From NCBI GenBank assembly GCA_963726295.1, contig CAVSBW010000008.1, forward strand, positions 124,001-188,000: 64,000 nt of DNA, in the 5' to 3' direction. The position numbers and the translations under genes are program-made. The DNA comes from DASSQJ01 sp963726295 (GTDB lineage: Bacteria > Actinomycetota > Actinomycetes > Actinomycetales > Dermatophilaceae). This document shows positions 17,294 to 26,162 of the stretch, piece after piece; position 1 is the first letter of the stretch, and the number at the start of each line of letters is the position of its first letter. The notes beneath the pieces are model-generated. The model saw only the letters and a program-made list of their open reading frames with translations. It did not search any database and had not been told where the DNA came from.

Positions 17294-17731
17294 TCAGGTG
17301 CCGGTGGCGTTCTGGTGGGCCCGGGCGAGGATGACGTCGCTCAGGGCCTCGACCGGAAACGGTTGGGCGAGCGGGGTCCGCATCGTCGACCCCGAGACCG
17401 AGAGCCCGCGCAGGCTCGCGCGCATCGACTCGAGCAGCCGCGGTCGCATCGTGATGAGGGTCAGCTGGGCGCGGTCGACGGTGAGGGCCACCAGCGGCCC
17501 GTCGAGGAAGAACGTCGGCACCCGGTACTGGATGCCCTCGTGGGCCTCGGGCACGATGGCGCGCACCTGCGCGCGGAGGTGCTCGAGCGCCGTCCGCTGG
17601 TCGTCCGGCAGCCGGGCGCACCAGGCATCCACCTCGGCGAGGCGGGCGCCCTCGGCCAGGGCTTCGGCGTCCGCGGCGGCGTCATCCGCGTCGTGGTCGG
17701 CGCCATCGGGCAGGCGGCCAGGATCGGTCAT
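17294..17731 (-). CDS. DUF1801 family protein
   Basis: A 145-residue protein whose centre (WCARLPDDQRTALEHLRAQVRAIVPEAHEGIQYRVPTFFLDG) matches the DUF1801/YdhG-like fold, a small alpha/beta domain of unknown biochemical role. It is preceded by an acidic, alanine-rich N-terminal stretch of about 35 residues. MTDPGRLPDG at 17731 was chosen because GGAGG lies about 8 nt upstream; the frame continues open to 17872. It is convergent with the dienelactone hydrolase gene, 16 nt away. Function unknown. Confidence 0.75.
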   Translation of the reverse strand: MTDPGRLPDGADHDADDAAADAEALAEGARLAEVDAWCARLPDDQRTALEHLRAQVRAIVPEAHEGIQYRVPTFFLDGPLVALTVDRAQLTLITMRPRLLESMRASLRGLSVSGSTMRTPLAQPFPVEALSDVILARAHQNATGT

Positions 17732-17890
17732 CGCCGACCCTCCGCCGCCCGAGGCCACGTCGTGCCCCTGCACATGGCTGCTCCTCGATCCGGTGAGCAC
17801 ATGATGGGACCGCGACCGGCACCGGGGCAACGGCCCGATCGGGCCATCTCCACACACTGCCGCGAGTGTCACCCGTCGTGGACTGCCCGG

Positions 17891-18172
17891 TCAGGGACAC
17901 GAGCAGGGCACCGACCCGCAGCGCGAGCACCCGTGGGCGTACCGCTGCACCGCCACCGAGAGGTCGACGTCCATCTGGTTGGCGAGGCTGGCCACCCAGG
18001 CGAGGACGTCACCGAACTCGTGCTCCTGCTCGGCCCGGTTGCCCTTGCGCACCGCCTGCGCCAGCTCGCCGAGCTCCTCGGCCAGCCAGGCCACCGTGCT
18101 CGGCACCCCGCGGTCGCGGTCGCGCTCGCCGTACGTGCGCTCGATGACGTCCTGCAGGGCTGCCAGCTCCAT
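17891..18172 (-). CDS. MazG-like nucleotide pyrophosphohydrolase with Cys-rich tail
   Basis: A 93-residue all-alpha NTP pyrophosphohydrolase of the MazG/iMazG superfamily. The metal-binding helices carry EELGE (EExxE) and EFGDVLAW (ExxD), the usual Mg2+ ligands. Such enzymes cleanse the nucleotide pool. The last dozen residues, HGCSRCGSVPCSCP, add four cysteines as CxxC and CxC, a probable zinc-binding knuckle. The frame stays open upstream, but ATG 18172 starts the domain (MELAALQDVIERTYG). It is downstream of the LON-domain gene with a 44-nt gap. Confidence 0.82.
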   Translation of the reverse strand: MELAALQDVIERTYGERDRDRGVPSTVAWLAEELGELAQAVRKGNRAEQEHEFGDVLAWVASLANQMDVDLSVAVQRYAHGCSRCGSVPCSCP

Positions 18173-18216
18173 GGCGGCCAACCTAGTCGGGTCGACCCCG
18201 GTGGTCGCGTGCCCAC

Positions 18217-18879
18217 TCAGTTCAGGCCGGCGGCGCCGAGGTCGGGCGTGCCCGGCAACGCCCCCAGCGTGCCCACGATCGCCGTCTCGCGGCGGAGCAG
18301 GCCGAGCACGAGCCGCAGCCGGGACGCCGCGTCCGGCGCCTCGAGCACGCGCTGCCGGTCGCCGACGTCGAGCACCATCTGCTCGACCACCCGGTAGGCC
18401 ACTCGTCCGAGGGACTCCTCGACCGGCTCGATGTCGGCGCCCACCGCCGCGAGGTAGCGCTGGTGCGCCGCGCGGACCGTCTCGACGAGCCGCGGCACCT
18501 CGGGGTCCTCCGCCGCCGACGGCTCCTCCGGCCAGGACACCTCGCCCTCGAGGTACGGGGCTCCGGTGTCCGCCAGGCGATCGAGCCGGAAGCGTCGTAC
18601 CCCGGTGGCGACGAGGTGCACGACGGTGCCCGCCGAGCCGCCGGCGAGCACCATCGCGTCGACGCGGGCCTCGCAGCCGATGGGGTGGAGGTCCCGGGCG
18701 GCGTCCGGCCCCACCTCGTGCCCGCTGCGGATGAGCAGCACACCGAAGGTGCGCTCGTCCTCGGGGAGGGCCGCCAGGCGCTGGGCCAGGTCGAGGTAGC
18801 GCGGCTCGAACAGCTGCAGGGGCAGCCGCGCGCCGGGCAGGAGCACGGCCCCCAGGGGGAAGAGCGGCAGCGGCGGCAT
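18217..18879 (-). CDS. LON peptidase substrate-binding domain protein
   Basis: A 220-residue stand-alone LON N-terminal domain (LPLFPLGAVLLPGARLPLQLFEPRY near the start, as in the family). It lacks the AAA and protease parts of Lon. In actinomycetes such proteins are common; they are thought to bind proteins or act as adaptors, but no activity is established. Conserved blocks include FGVLLIRSG, GCEARVDAMVLAGGSAGTVVHLVATGVRRF and a C-terminal helical region. It precedes the MazG-like gene on the same strand, so the two are possibly cotranscribed. Confidence 0.85.
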   Translation of the reverse strand: MPPLPLFPLGAVLLPGARLPLQLFEPRYLDLAQRLAALPEDERTFGVLLIRSGHEVGPDAARDLHPIGCEARVDAMVLAGGSAGTVVHLVATGVRRFRLDRLADTGAPYLEGEVSWPEEPSAAEDPEVPRLVETVRAAHQRYLAAVGADIEPVEESLGRVAYRVVEQMVLDVGDRQRVLEAPDAASRLRLVLGLLRRETAIVGTLGALPGTPDLGAAGLN

Positions 18880-18960
18880 ACCCCACTCTAGGCTCGCTCG
18901 GCGGGGAAGCGGGGGAGTGCGTGGTCGTGGGCGGAGCAGTGGCCCCGCGCCCCCGGGACG

Positions 18961-20268
18961 TCAGGTCGACGCGTGCTGCGCGCCCTCGGCGTCCTCGGGG
19001 TGGGGCCACGGGCGAGGCGGCAGGCTGTCGGCGGCACGACGGATCAGCGGGCCCACGGTGAGCCCCTGCACCGTGATGCTGAAGAGGACCACGACGTAGG
19101 TGGCGGTGACGAGCGCCGCTCGGTACTGGACGCCCGGAAGCCCCAGCGCGAGGCTGATGGCGATGCCGCCGCGCAGCCCGCCCCAGGTCAGCAGCCGGGT
19201 GGTGTACGGCCCGTAGCCGTCGCGCTCGCGCAACAGGCGCACCGGGACGGCCACCGACACGAAGCGGGCGACGAGCGCCACGACGACGATCGCGAGGCTG
19301 GCCAGCAGCAGCGTCCCGGTGGTCTCGGCCAGGAGGACGTCGAACCCGATGAACGCGAAGAGCATGATGTTGAGCACCTGGTCGAGGGTCTCCCAGAACC
19401 CTTCGACGTGGTGCCGCGTCTCCCCGTGGAGGGCGCGCTCGCGACCGGCCGAGAGGATGAGCCCCGCCACCACCATCGCCAGCGGCCCCGACAGGCCCCA
19501 CCCGACCGCCAGGGTGTACCCGCCGACCACCATGGCCAGCGTGATGATGACCTCGACGACGTGCCCGTCGATGGCCGCGAGCAGCCGGTAGCCGACGTAC
19601 CCGAGGACGGCGCCGAACAGCATGCCGCCGACGGCCTCGCGCACGAAGACGACGGCCACTCCGCTCACGGTGGGCTCGAAGTCCCCGTGGTCGGTCCCGA
19701 GCCCGACGACCCCTCCGAGCACGACGAACATCACGACGCCGATGCCGTCGTTGAACAGCGACTCCCCCGCGATGAGCGTGCGCAGCCGTTCCGGCACCCG
19801 GGCCCGCTTGAGGAGGTCGAGGATGGCCACAGGGTCGGTGGGGCTGATGATCGAGCCGAGCAGCAGCGCCCACGCGAACGGCATCGCGATGCCCACCGCG
19901 GCGAACACCGCCCACGAGCCGATCCCGACGAGGGTGATGCTGATCAGCGTGCCCACCGTCGCCAGGGTGAGGACGCTCCACCGCTGACGCAGCAGCTGAC
20001 GGGCATCGAGGGAGAGGGCGCCGGCGAACAGCAGGATCGACAGGATGCCGTTGAGCACGAAGTCGGTGAAGTCCAGGGTCTCGAGCAGCCCCTCGGCCGT
20101 CTCCCGCAGCCCCAGGCCGACGCCGAGGGCGTCGAGCAGCATGAGCAGCCCGGAGGCGAGGGCGGCCGACAGCGTGACACCGACGGTGGTCGGGATCCTG
20201 AGGAAGCGCTCGTTGAGCCAGGCGAGCAGGGCCGTCGAGCAGAGCAGGGCCGCGAAGGCGGTGAGCAC
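18961..20268 (-). CDS. CPA1-family Na+/H+ antiporter
   Basis: A 435-residue cation:proton antiporter of the CPA1/NhaP type with about 12 hydrophobic segments. Hallmark motifs are GSIISPTDPVAI in the unwound helix pair and AGESLFNDGIGVV (ND motif for ion exchange), then GLRGGIAISLAL near the end. GTG 20268 has GGGAGG at 6 nt. It is divergent from the Mrp-like operon, separated by 264 nt, so two unrelated sodium/proton exchange systems share this intergenic region. It lacks a long cytoplasmic C-terminal regulatory domain. Confidence 0.9.
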   Translation of the reverse strand: MLTAFAALLCSTALLAWLNERFLRIPTTVGVTLSAALASGLLMLLDALGVGLGLRETAEGLLETLDFTDFVLNGILSILLFAGALSLDARQLLRQRWSVLTLATVGTLISITLVGIGSWAVFAAVGIAMPFAWALLLGSIISPTDPVAILDLLKRARVPERLRTLIAGESLFNDGIGVVMFVVLGGVVGLGTDHGDFEPTVSGVAVVFVREAVGGMLFGAVLGYVGYRLLAAIDGHVVEVIITLAMVVGGYTLAVGWGLSGPLAMVVAGLILSAGRERALHGETRHHVEGFWETLDQVLNIMLFAFIGFDVLLAETTGTLLLASLAIVVVALVARFVSVAVPVRLLRERDGYGPYTTRLLTWGGLRGGIAISLALGLPGVQYRAALVTATYVVVLFSITVQGLTVGPLIRRAADSLPPRPWPHPEDAEGAQHAST

Positions 20269-20452
20269 CAGGCCTCCCGGTCGGGTTCGTCAGTGGGGCA
20301 GGTGTACAGCATGCAGCAGCGGACGGTGGGGGCGACAGCGTGGTCCTGGGGTGACGCGACCCGTGGCGGTCATGGCAGAGTGTGGCAACCACCACCTCGC
20401 CGAACCTAGCCGTACGACCTCGCCGATGCCGGACCGACGACGGGAGACGACG

Positions 20453-20536
20453 ATGCCTGCCGTGGTCGCTGCTGCCGCCACCCGGCCGGGCACATCGTGC
20501 GCGCACCACCGCCCCGACACCGGAGGTGCCCGGTGA
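20453..20536 (+). CDS. Possible 27-residue leader peptide before mrpE
   Basis: A short frame begins at ATG 20453 with GGGAGA 5 nt upstream and ends at a TGA that overlaps the GTG start of mrpE (GTGA). The peptide is MPAVVAAAATRPGTS... followed by His, Arg and Pro residues; it has no recognised domain. The stop/start overlap is what translational coupling would look like. It could also be chance in GC-rich DNA. No attenuator hairpin was found. Confidence 0.35.
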   Translation: MPAVVAAAATRPGTSCAHHRPDTGGAR

Positions 20537-21096
20537 GCGAGCAGGAGCGCGAGGACCTCGTCTCCCCCGCGGACGCCGACTCCGCCCGCCGCCGCGACGC
20601 GCTGGGCCGGGTGCTCAAGCTGTCGCCGGTCCTGGTCGCCTTCTGGCTGGTCCTCTCCGGCCACTACACACCGCTGCTTCTCACGCTCATGGTCGTGTCC
20701 GTCGTCGTGGTCTGCTGGATGATCTGGCGGGCCGACTTCGACCGCCGCTTCGACGTGACACCGTTCTTCGACATCCGGCTCGAGTACGTGCTCCGCACCG
20801 TCGCCTACGTGCCGTGGCTGGCCTGGCAGGTGCTCGTGGCCGCCCTGGCGGCGACCCGGCGCGTCTGGGCACCGCGTCCCGACCTGCGCCCCACCGTCGC
20901 CGAGACGCGCGCCGACGGCCTGGCCGCCGTGCCGCAGGTCGTCTACGCCAACTCCATCACCCTCACGCCGGGGACGCTGTCCCTCGACGTCCACGACGAC
21001 ACCATCGAGGTGCACAGCCTCGACCCGGAGGGCGTCGAGGAGCTCGAGGAGGGCGAGATGCTGCGCCGGGTGCGCGCCACGGAGCCGGGCGCATGA
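20533..21096 (+). CDS. mrpE: Mrp-type Na+/H+ antiporter subunit E
   Basis: First gene of the Mrp/Mbh-like operon; 187 residues. MrpE/MnhE proteins are membrane subunits that aid assembly of the multi-subunit cation/proton antiporter. There is a hydrophilic N-terminus of about 30 residues, then two transmembrane helices (SPVLVAFWLVLSG and LLTLMVVSVVVVCWMIW), and the family C-terminal domain with YANSITLTPGTLSLDVHDDTIEVHSL. GTG 20533 has GGAGG at about 6 nt. It overlaps mrpF by 4 nt (ATGA). Confidence 0.92.
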   Translation: MSEQEREDLVSPADADSARRRDALGRVLKLSPVLVAFWLVLSGHYTPLLLTLMVVSVVVVCWMIWRADFDRRFDVTPFFDIRLEYVLRTVAYVPWLAWQVLVAALAATRRVWAPRPDLRPTVAETRADGLAAVPQVVYANSITLTPGTLSLDVHDDTIEVHSLDPEGVEELEEGEMLRRVRATEPGA

Positions 21097-21395
21097 TCCT
21101 CGCGGTCATGGTGGCGCTGCTCGTGGCGATGGCGCTCGTGCTGGTACGCGTCTACCTCGGGCCGGGCCGGTACAACCGGATCCTCGCGGTGAACCTGTTC
21201 GGCACGAAGACCGTGCTGTTCGTCGCCGTGGTGGGCTTCCTCTTCGGGCGACCCGAGTTCCTCGACATCGCCATCCTCTACGCCCTGGTCAACTTCGTCG
21301 CGACCATCGCGGTGCTGCGGCTCACCCACTACGACGAGCTCGTGGAGAAGCACCACGAGGACGAGCTCGTCGAGCAGCACCAGGAGGAGGCGTGA
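21093..21395 (+). CDS. mrpF: Mrp-type antiporter subunit F
   Basis: A 100-residue subunit with three transmembrane helices. The family signature between the first two is VYLGPGRYNRILAVNLFGTK; the third is IAILYALVNFVATIAVL. The acidic/histidine-rich tail ELVEKHHEDELVEQHQEEA is longer than in many MrpF proteins. It overlaps mrpE and mrpG by 4 nt each, showing tight coupling. MrpF is needed for activity of the complex and, in some species, for bile-salt efflux; here only the antiporter role is inferred. Confidence 0.92.
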   Translation: MILAVMVALLVAMALVLVRVYLGPGRYNRILAVNLFGTKTVLFVAVVGFLFGRPEFLDIAILYALVNFVATIAVLRLTHYDELVEKHHEDELVEQHQEEA

Positions 21396-21712
21396 TCAGC
21401 CAGGTGCTCGAGGTGGCGAGCGGGGTGTTCCTGGTGGCCGGGGCCCTCTTCACCCTGACCGGCGCGGTGGGGCTGCTGCGGTTCCCGGACTTCTACACCC
21501 GGATCCACGCCGGTGGCATCACCGAGACCGTCGGCGCCGGCTTCATCCTCGCGGGCCTGCTGCTGCGCGTCGACGCGTGGAGCGTCGGCGTCCGGCTCGT
21601 CGTCATCCTGGCCTTCCTCGTGCTGACCAGCCCCACGGCGACCCACGTCCTGGCCCAGGCCGCTCGCCGCGACGGTGTGCCGGTCTGGAAGGAGGGCGAC
21701 GAGCGCCGGTGA
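21392..21712 (+). CDS. mrpG: Mrp-type antiporter subunit G
   Basis: A 106-residue three-helix membrane subunit. Family motifs are GAVGLLRFPDFYTRIHAGG and TSPTATHVLAQAA. MrpG/PhaG proteins pack with MrpF and MrpE in the peripheral part of the complex. The GTG start lies in the last codons of mrpF (GTGA overlap). It ends 7 nt before the start of the MrpB-like fusion. Length and topology are normal. Confidence 0.93.
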   Translation: MISQVLEVASGVFLVAGALFTLTGAVGLLRFPDFYTRIHAGGITETVGAGFILAGLLLRVDAWSVGVRLVVILAFLVLTSPTATHVLAQAARRDGVPVWKEGDERR

Positions 21713-21719
21713 GCACCTC

Positions 21720-22718
21720 ATGAGCGTCGAGTTCACCGTCGTCGCCATCGCCCTGATGGCGATGCTGACGGTGACCGCGTTGATCATCTCCAGGCTGCGC
21801 GGCCTGTACGCCGCAGCCATGGTGGCGGCCCTGTTCAGCCTGCTCACCGCCAGCCTGTTCGTGCTCATGGACGCGGTCGACGTCGCCTTCACCGAGGCCG
21901 CCGTGGGCGTCGGCATCTCCACCGTTCTCGTGCTCACCGTGCTGGCGCTCACCCACTCGCGCGAGACCGAGACGCCCCGCAACCGGCGGCTTCCGGCGCT
22001 CATCGCGGTCACGGCCGCGGGAGGCACGCTGGTCTACGCCAGCCAGGACCTCCCGGCCTTCGGCTCCCCGGACAGCCCGGTCCAGACGCACCCGCTCACC
22101 GAGGTCTACCTCCAGGGGTCGCAGCAGGACATCGGCATCCCGAACGTCGTCACCGACGTGCTCGCGAGCTACCGCGGACTGGACACCCTGGGTGAGCTCA
22201 TCGTCGTCCTGACGGCCGGCCTCTCGGTGCTCTCGCTGCTCGGCTCGCTCCCGCCGCCGCAGGACTGCAAGCCGCCGGGGCGCTTCCACCTGGCCGACTA
22301 CCGCGTCGTGCGGATCGTGGCCGGGATGCTGATGCCGTTCATCCTGCTGTTCGCGCTCTACGTGCTCTTCCACGGTGACTACGGCCCGGGTGGCGGCTTC
22401 CAGGCGGGTGTCATCTTCGCGTCCGGCTTCGTGCTCTACGGCCTGGTCTTCGGGCTCGACCGGGCCCAGCAGGTGGTTCCGCCCCGGGTGCTGTGGGTGA
22501 TGGTGTCCATCGGTCCGCTCGTCTACGCCGGGGTCGGCTTCACGACGATGCTCCTCGGCGGGGCCTTCCTCGACTACGACATGCTGAACAAAGCGCACCC
22601 CGAGAGCGGCCAGCACCTCGGGATCCTCATCGTGGAGACCGCGATCGGGCTCACCGTGTCCGCGGTGATGATGACGATCTTCTTCGGCTTCGCCAGCCGG
22701 GGGGTGACCCGGAAATGA
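21720..22718 (+). CDS. DUF4040 (MrpA tail/MbhD-E-like) fused to MrpB
   Basis: A 332-residue fusion. Residues 1-75 are three hydrophobic helices of the DUF4040/MbhD type (ALMAMLTVTALIISRLRGLYAAAMVAALFSLLTASLFVLMDAVDVAFTEA...), normally the C-terminal part of MrpA. Residues about 85-170 resemble the following MbhE-like linker. Residues about 190-330 are a complete MrpB/MnhB (MPFILLFALYVLFHGDYGPGGGFQAGV). In canonical Mrp operons the first part belongs to MrpA, which is missing here as a single gene. ATG 21720 starts the domain; 4-nt overlap (ATGA) with mrpC. Confidence 0.85.
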   Translation: MSVEFTVVAIALMAMLTVTALIISRLRGLYAAAMVAALFSLLTASLFVLMDAVDVAFTEAAVGVGISTVLVLTVLALTHSRETETPRNRRLPALIAVTAAGGTLVYASQDLPAFGSPDSPVQTHPLTEVYLQGSQQDIGIPNVVTDVLASYRGLDTLGELIVVLTAGLSVLSLLGSLPPPQDCKPPGRFHLADYRVVRIVAGMLMPFILLFALYVLFHGDYGPGGGFQAGVIFASGFVLYGLVFGLDRAQQVVPPRVLWVMVSIGPLVYAGVGFTTMLLGGAFLDYDMLNKAHPESGQHLGILIVETAIGLTVSAVMMTIFFGFASRGVTRK

Positions 22719-23188
22719 TCGCCTCGCACTACATCTACTGGACGCTGTTCGCGATCATGATGATCGGGCTCTACATCGTGATCAGCCACGGCAACCTGAT
22801 GAAGAAGCTCATCGGGCTGTCCGTGTTCCAGGTGGGCGTCTTCCTCTTCTACATCAGCCTCGGCAAGGTCGAGGGCGGCAGTGCGCCGATCATCTCCCCC
22901 GACGTCCAGACCTACTCCCACCCGCTGCCGCAGGTGCTGATCCTCACCGCGATCGTCGTCGGGGTGGCCACGCTCGCCGTCGGCCTGGGCCTGGCTGTGC
23001 GCATCTTCGAGACGTACGGCACGGTCGAGGAGGACGAGGTCATCGAGCGCAGCGCCCTCGACCCCGTCGACGAGCTGCCCCACGACCCGGAGGACGACCT
23101 GCCGGACGACGACGCCGACGAGGCCCCCGAGCCGGGCGACGCCGACGACACCGCCGACGCCGAGCGGCCCCGCGGGAGCGGCGCATGA
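22715..23188 (+). CDS. mrpC: Mrp-type antiporter subunit C (NuoK-like)
   Basis: A 157-residue NuoK/MrpC homologue with three transmembrane helices in the first 110 residues (YWTLFAIMMIGLYIVIS, GLSVFQVGVFLFYIS, PQVLILTAIVVGVATLAVGLGLAV). The membrane part includes the PLPQVLILTAIVVG motif shared with NuoK. The last about 45 residues are strongly acidic (PEDDLPDDDADEAPEPGD) and extend beyond the usual family length; this tail probably lies in the cytoplasm. It overlaps its neighbours on both sides by 4 nt. Confidence 0.92.
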   Translation: MIASHYIYWTLFAIMMIGLYIVISHGNLMKKLIGLSVFQVGVFLFYISLGKVEGGSAPIISPDVQTYSHPLPQVLILTAIVVGVATLAVGLGLAVRIFETYGTVEEDEVIERSALDPVDELPHDPEDDLPDDDADEAPEPGDADDTADAERPRGSGA

Positions 23189-24660
23189 CCGACCAGCTGC
23201 CGGCGCTGCAGGTCGCCGTCCCGCTCATCTGCGCGCCCCTGTGCGTCGTCGCGCGGTCGCGCCGGGTCGCGTGGCTGCTCTTCCTGTTCGCCACGCTGAG
23301 CGCGCTCACCATCGCGGTGCTGCTCGCCGTCCGGGTCTCCCGCGAGGGGACCCTGCACTACGAGATGGGGGGCTGGCCGGCGCCCGAGGGCATCGAGTGG
23401 GTCGTGGGCGGCTACAACGTGCCGCTCCTCCTCGTGGTGTCCGGGATCGGCGTGGCCGTCGCCGTCTACGGCCACCGCGCGGCCGGGGTCGAGCTCGACG
23501 ACTGGCACACGACGCTGCTCTACACATTCCTGTGCCTGACCCTGTCCGGACTGCTCGGGCTCACCATCACCGGCGACATCTTCAACGCCTTCGTCTTCCT
23601 CGAGATCAGCTCGCTCTCGACGTACGCCCTGGTCGCGATGGGCCGGCGACGACGGGCGCTGCTGTCCAGCTTCCGCTACCTCGTCATCGGCACCGTCGGC
23701 GCCACCTTCTTCGTCGTCGGCATCGGCCTGGCCTACGCGGTCACCGGCACCCTCAACATGGCCGACCTCGCCGAGCGGGTCGCGGCCACCGACGGCAACC
23801 GGGCCCTCTACGCCGCCGTCGTCTTCATGGCCGTGGGGCTCGGCGTCAAGGTCGCCCTGGTCCCTCTGCACGCCTGGCTACCGGCCGCCTACGCGGAGGC
23901 CCCCAACGTCGTCAGCATGTTCCTCGCCGCCACGAGCACCAAGGTGGCGATCTACGTCCTCGTGCGGGTGATGTTCACGGTCTTCGGCACCGCCCTCGTC
24001 ATCTCCACCCTCCACATCGGGCAGGTCGGGCTCGTGCTGGCGTCAGTGGCGATGGTCCTGGGGTCGGCGGTGGCCTGCTTCCAGGGCGACCTGAAGTACC
24101 TGCTGGCCTGGTCGAGCGTGGCCCAGATCGGCTACATCATGGCCGGCATGAGCCTGGCCACGACCGCCGGAGTCTCGGCCGGCTACCTCCATCTCATCAA
24201 CCACGCCATCACCAAGGCGGCGCTCTTCGCCGCGGCCGGGCTGCTGCTGGCCCGGCTCGGCTCGGTGCAGTTCGGCGCCATCGCCGGCCTCGGCCGACGG
24301 ATGCCGTGGACCTTCGCGGCGATCGCGGTGGCCGGGATCGGCCTCATCGGGCTTCCGCCCACCGCCGGCTTCGTCAGCAAGTGGGCGCTGGTCACCGCGC
24401 TCATCGAGCAGAAGCAGTGGTTCGTCATCGTGGCGATGCTGGTCAGCTCGCTGCTGGCCCTCGTGTACATCGGGCGGGTGATCGAGGTGGCGTGGTTCCG
24501 CGAGCCCGCGCCGGTCACCACGACGGCGCGTGCGCCGGTGTCGATGGTCGCCGTGACGTGGGTGCTCGTGATGATCACGGTGTGGTTCGGCATCGACGCC
24601 TCCCTGCCCGCCTCGCTCGCGGACGCCGCGGCGCAGGCCCTGCTGGGGGGTGGCGGATGA
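23185..24660 (+). CDS. mrpD: Mrp-type antiporter subunit D (NuoM/N-like), first copy
   Basis: A 491-residue proton-translocating membrane subunit with about 14 helices, homologous to complex I NuoL/M/N. The key ion-channel residues are kept: Glu140 in VFLEISSLSTY (TM5), Lys222 in GLGVKVALVPLHAWLP (TM7) and Lys253 in STKVAIYVLV (TM8). This is the copy closest to canonical MrpD. It overlaps the next gene by 4 nt (ATGA). The complex exchanges Na+ (or K+/Li+) for protons across the plasma membrane. Confidence 0.93.
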   Translation: MTDQLPALQVAVPLICAPLCVVARSRRVAWLLFLFATLSALTIAVLLAVRVSREGTLHYEMGGWPAPEGIEWVVGGYNVPLLLVVSGIGVAVAVYGHRAAGVELDDWHTTLLYTFLCLTLSGLLGLTITGDIFNAFVFLEISSLSTYALVAMGRRRRALLSSFRYLVIGTVGATFFVVGIGLAYAVTGTLNMADLAERVAATDGNRALYAAVVFMAVGLGVKVALVPLHAWLPAAYAEAPNVVSMFLAATSTKVAIYVLVRVMFTVFGTALVISTLHIGQVGLVLASVAMVLGSAVACFQGDLKYLLAWSSVAQIGYIMAGMSLATTAGVSAGYLHLINHAITKAALFAAAGLLLARLGSVQFGAIAGLGRRMPWTFAAIAVAGIGLIGLPPTAGFVSKWALVTALIEQKQWFVIVAMLVSSLLALVYIGRVIEVAWFREPAPVTTTARAPVSMVAVTWVLVMITVWFGIDASLPASLADAAAQALLGGGG

Positions 24661-26162
24661 GCCCCGTCGTCCTGCCGCTCGCCGTCGCCCTGCCGGTGGT
24701 GGCGGCCGCCGTCGTCCTCCTGCTCCGGAAGTGGCCCTTCGCCCGCGAGGTCGGACACGTCGTCGTCGGGGTGGCGCTGGCCGCCCTCGTCCTCGCATTC
24801 TGGCCGCAGGTCGACAACGGGCTGCATCTGACCCTCTGGGAGTGGCTGCCCGGCCTCTCGCTCGAGTTCTCGCTGGAGCCCCTCGGGCTGATGTTCGCCA
24901 CGGTCGCGGCCGTGCTCTGGCCGATCACCACGGTCTACGCCGGCGGCTACCTGCGCGCGGAGGGCACCCAGGCCCAGACCCGCTTCTTCGTGTTCTTCGC
25001 CCTCACGATCAGTGCGGCGATGTGGATCGCCCTGTCGGGCAACCTCGTCACCCTCCTCATCGGCTACGAGCTGATGACCCTGTCGACGTGGCCGCTCGTC
25101 GCCCACGACGGCACCGCCGAGGCCCGCCGCGGTGCCCGCACCTACGTCGTGGTCCTGCTCGTCACCTCGGTGGGCCTGCTGCTGCCGGCGATCGTCTGGA
25201 CCTACGTCCTGGCCGGCACCACCGAGTTCCGCGACGGCGGGCTGCTGGCCGGCACCGCGGGCCCGGCCGTACTGACCCTGCTCTTCGCGATGTACCTGTT
25301 CGGCATCGGCAAGGCCGCGCTGATGCCGGTGCACCGCTGGCTGCCCTCGGCCATGGTCGCCCCCACTCCGGTGTCGGCGCTGCTGCACGCCGTGGCCGTC
25401 GTCAAGGCCGGTGTCTTCACCGTGCTCAAGGTCGTCGTCTACGTCTTCGGCATCGACACCCTCCGGGAGACGGGGGCCTCGGCCCCGATCACCTGGGTGG
25501 CCGCCTTCACCCTCATCGCCGCTGCGGTCGTGGCGATCTTCGCGGACAACCTCAAGCGGCGGCTCGCGTACTCCACGATCAGCCAGCTGGCGTACATCGT
25601 CCTGGGGGCGAGCCTGGCCAACGACGTCGCGGTGGCCGGAGGCACCTACCAGATGGTCAGCCACGCGGTCGCCAAGATCACCCTGTTCCTCTGCGCCGGA
25701 GCCATCGCCGCCACGGCGCACAAGAAGAGGGTCAGCGAGCTGGACGGCCTCGGCCGCACCATGCCCTGGACCTTCGCCGCCTTCTTCGTCGCCTCGGTCT
25801 CCATCATCGGCCTGCCACCGGGCGGGGGGATGTGGAGCAAGTGGCTCCTCCTGCTCGGGGCCTCCGACGCGGGCAACAAGGTCGTCGTGGGCGTGCTGCT
25901 GCTGGGGTCGCTGCTGGCCGTGGCCTACCTCATGCCCATCCCGGTGCGGGCCTTCCTGCGGCCGGCCCCGGTCTCCGCGGGCCACGGGGACACCGGCGAC
26001 CACGGCGAGCCCACGGCCGAGGACGCCCCCGCACCCGCCCACGGCGAGGCGGCCCCTGCCATGACCATCCCCCTCGTCATCACCGCGCTCGGCTGCATCG
26101 TGCTGTTCTTCGCCGTCGACGTCGTCCTCAACCCGCTGGCAACGATCCTGGAGCTGCCGTGA
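24657..26162 (+). CDS. NuoL/M/N-like antiporter subunit, second copy
   Basis: A 501-residue NuoM/MrpD-type membrane protein. It retains Glu138 (IGYELMTLSTWPLV), Lys219 (GIGKAALMPVHRWLPSAMVAPTPVSALLHA) and Lys250, so it should be competent for proton transfer. The motif APTPVSALLHAVAVVKAG is closer to NuoL/MrpA than to MrpD, so this gene may stand in for the N-terminal part of MrpA. A His/Glu-rich hydrophilic loop lies near residues 440-470. It overlaps its neighbours by 4 nt on each side. Confidence 0.9.
   Translation: MSPVVLPLAVALPVVAAAVVLLLRKWPFAREVGHVVVGVALAALVLAFWPQVDNGLHLTLWEWLPGLSLEFSLEPLGLMFATVAAVLWPITTVYAGGYLRAEGTQAQTRFFVFFALTISAAMWIALSGNLVTLLIGYELMTLSTWPLVAHDGTAEARRGARTYVVVLLVTSVGLLLPAIVWTYVLAGTTEFRDGGLLAGTAGPAVLTLLFAMYLFGIGKAALMPVHRWLPSAMVAPTPVSALLHAVAVVKAGVFTVLKVVVYVFGIDTLRETGASAPITWVAAFTLIAAAVVAIFADNLKRRLAYSTISQLAYIVLGASLANDVAVAGGTYQMVSHAVAKITLFLCAGAIAATAHKKRVSELDGLGRTMPWTFAAFFVASVSIIGLPPGGGMWSKWLLLLGASDAGNKVVVGVLLLGSLLAVAYLMPIPVRAFLRPAPVSAGHGDTGDHGEPTAEDAPAPAHGEAAPAMTIPLVITALGCIVLFFAVDVVLNPLATILELP

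Noticed and set aside
23241..24656. Upstream extension of the second D-like antiporter gene
   Set aside because: The frame is open through the first mrpD gene but is Arg/His/Pro-rich shadow; the real start is ATG 24657 overlapping the previous stop.
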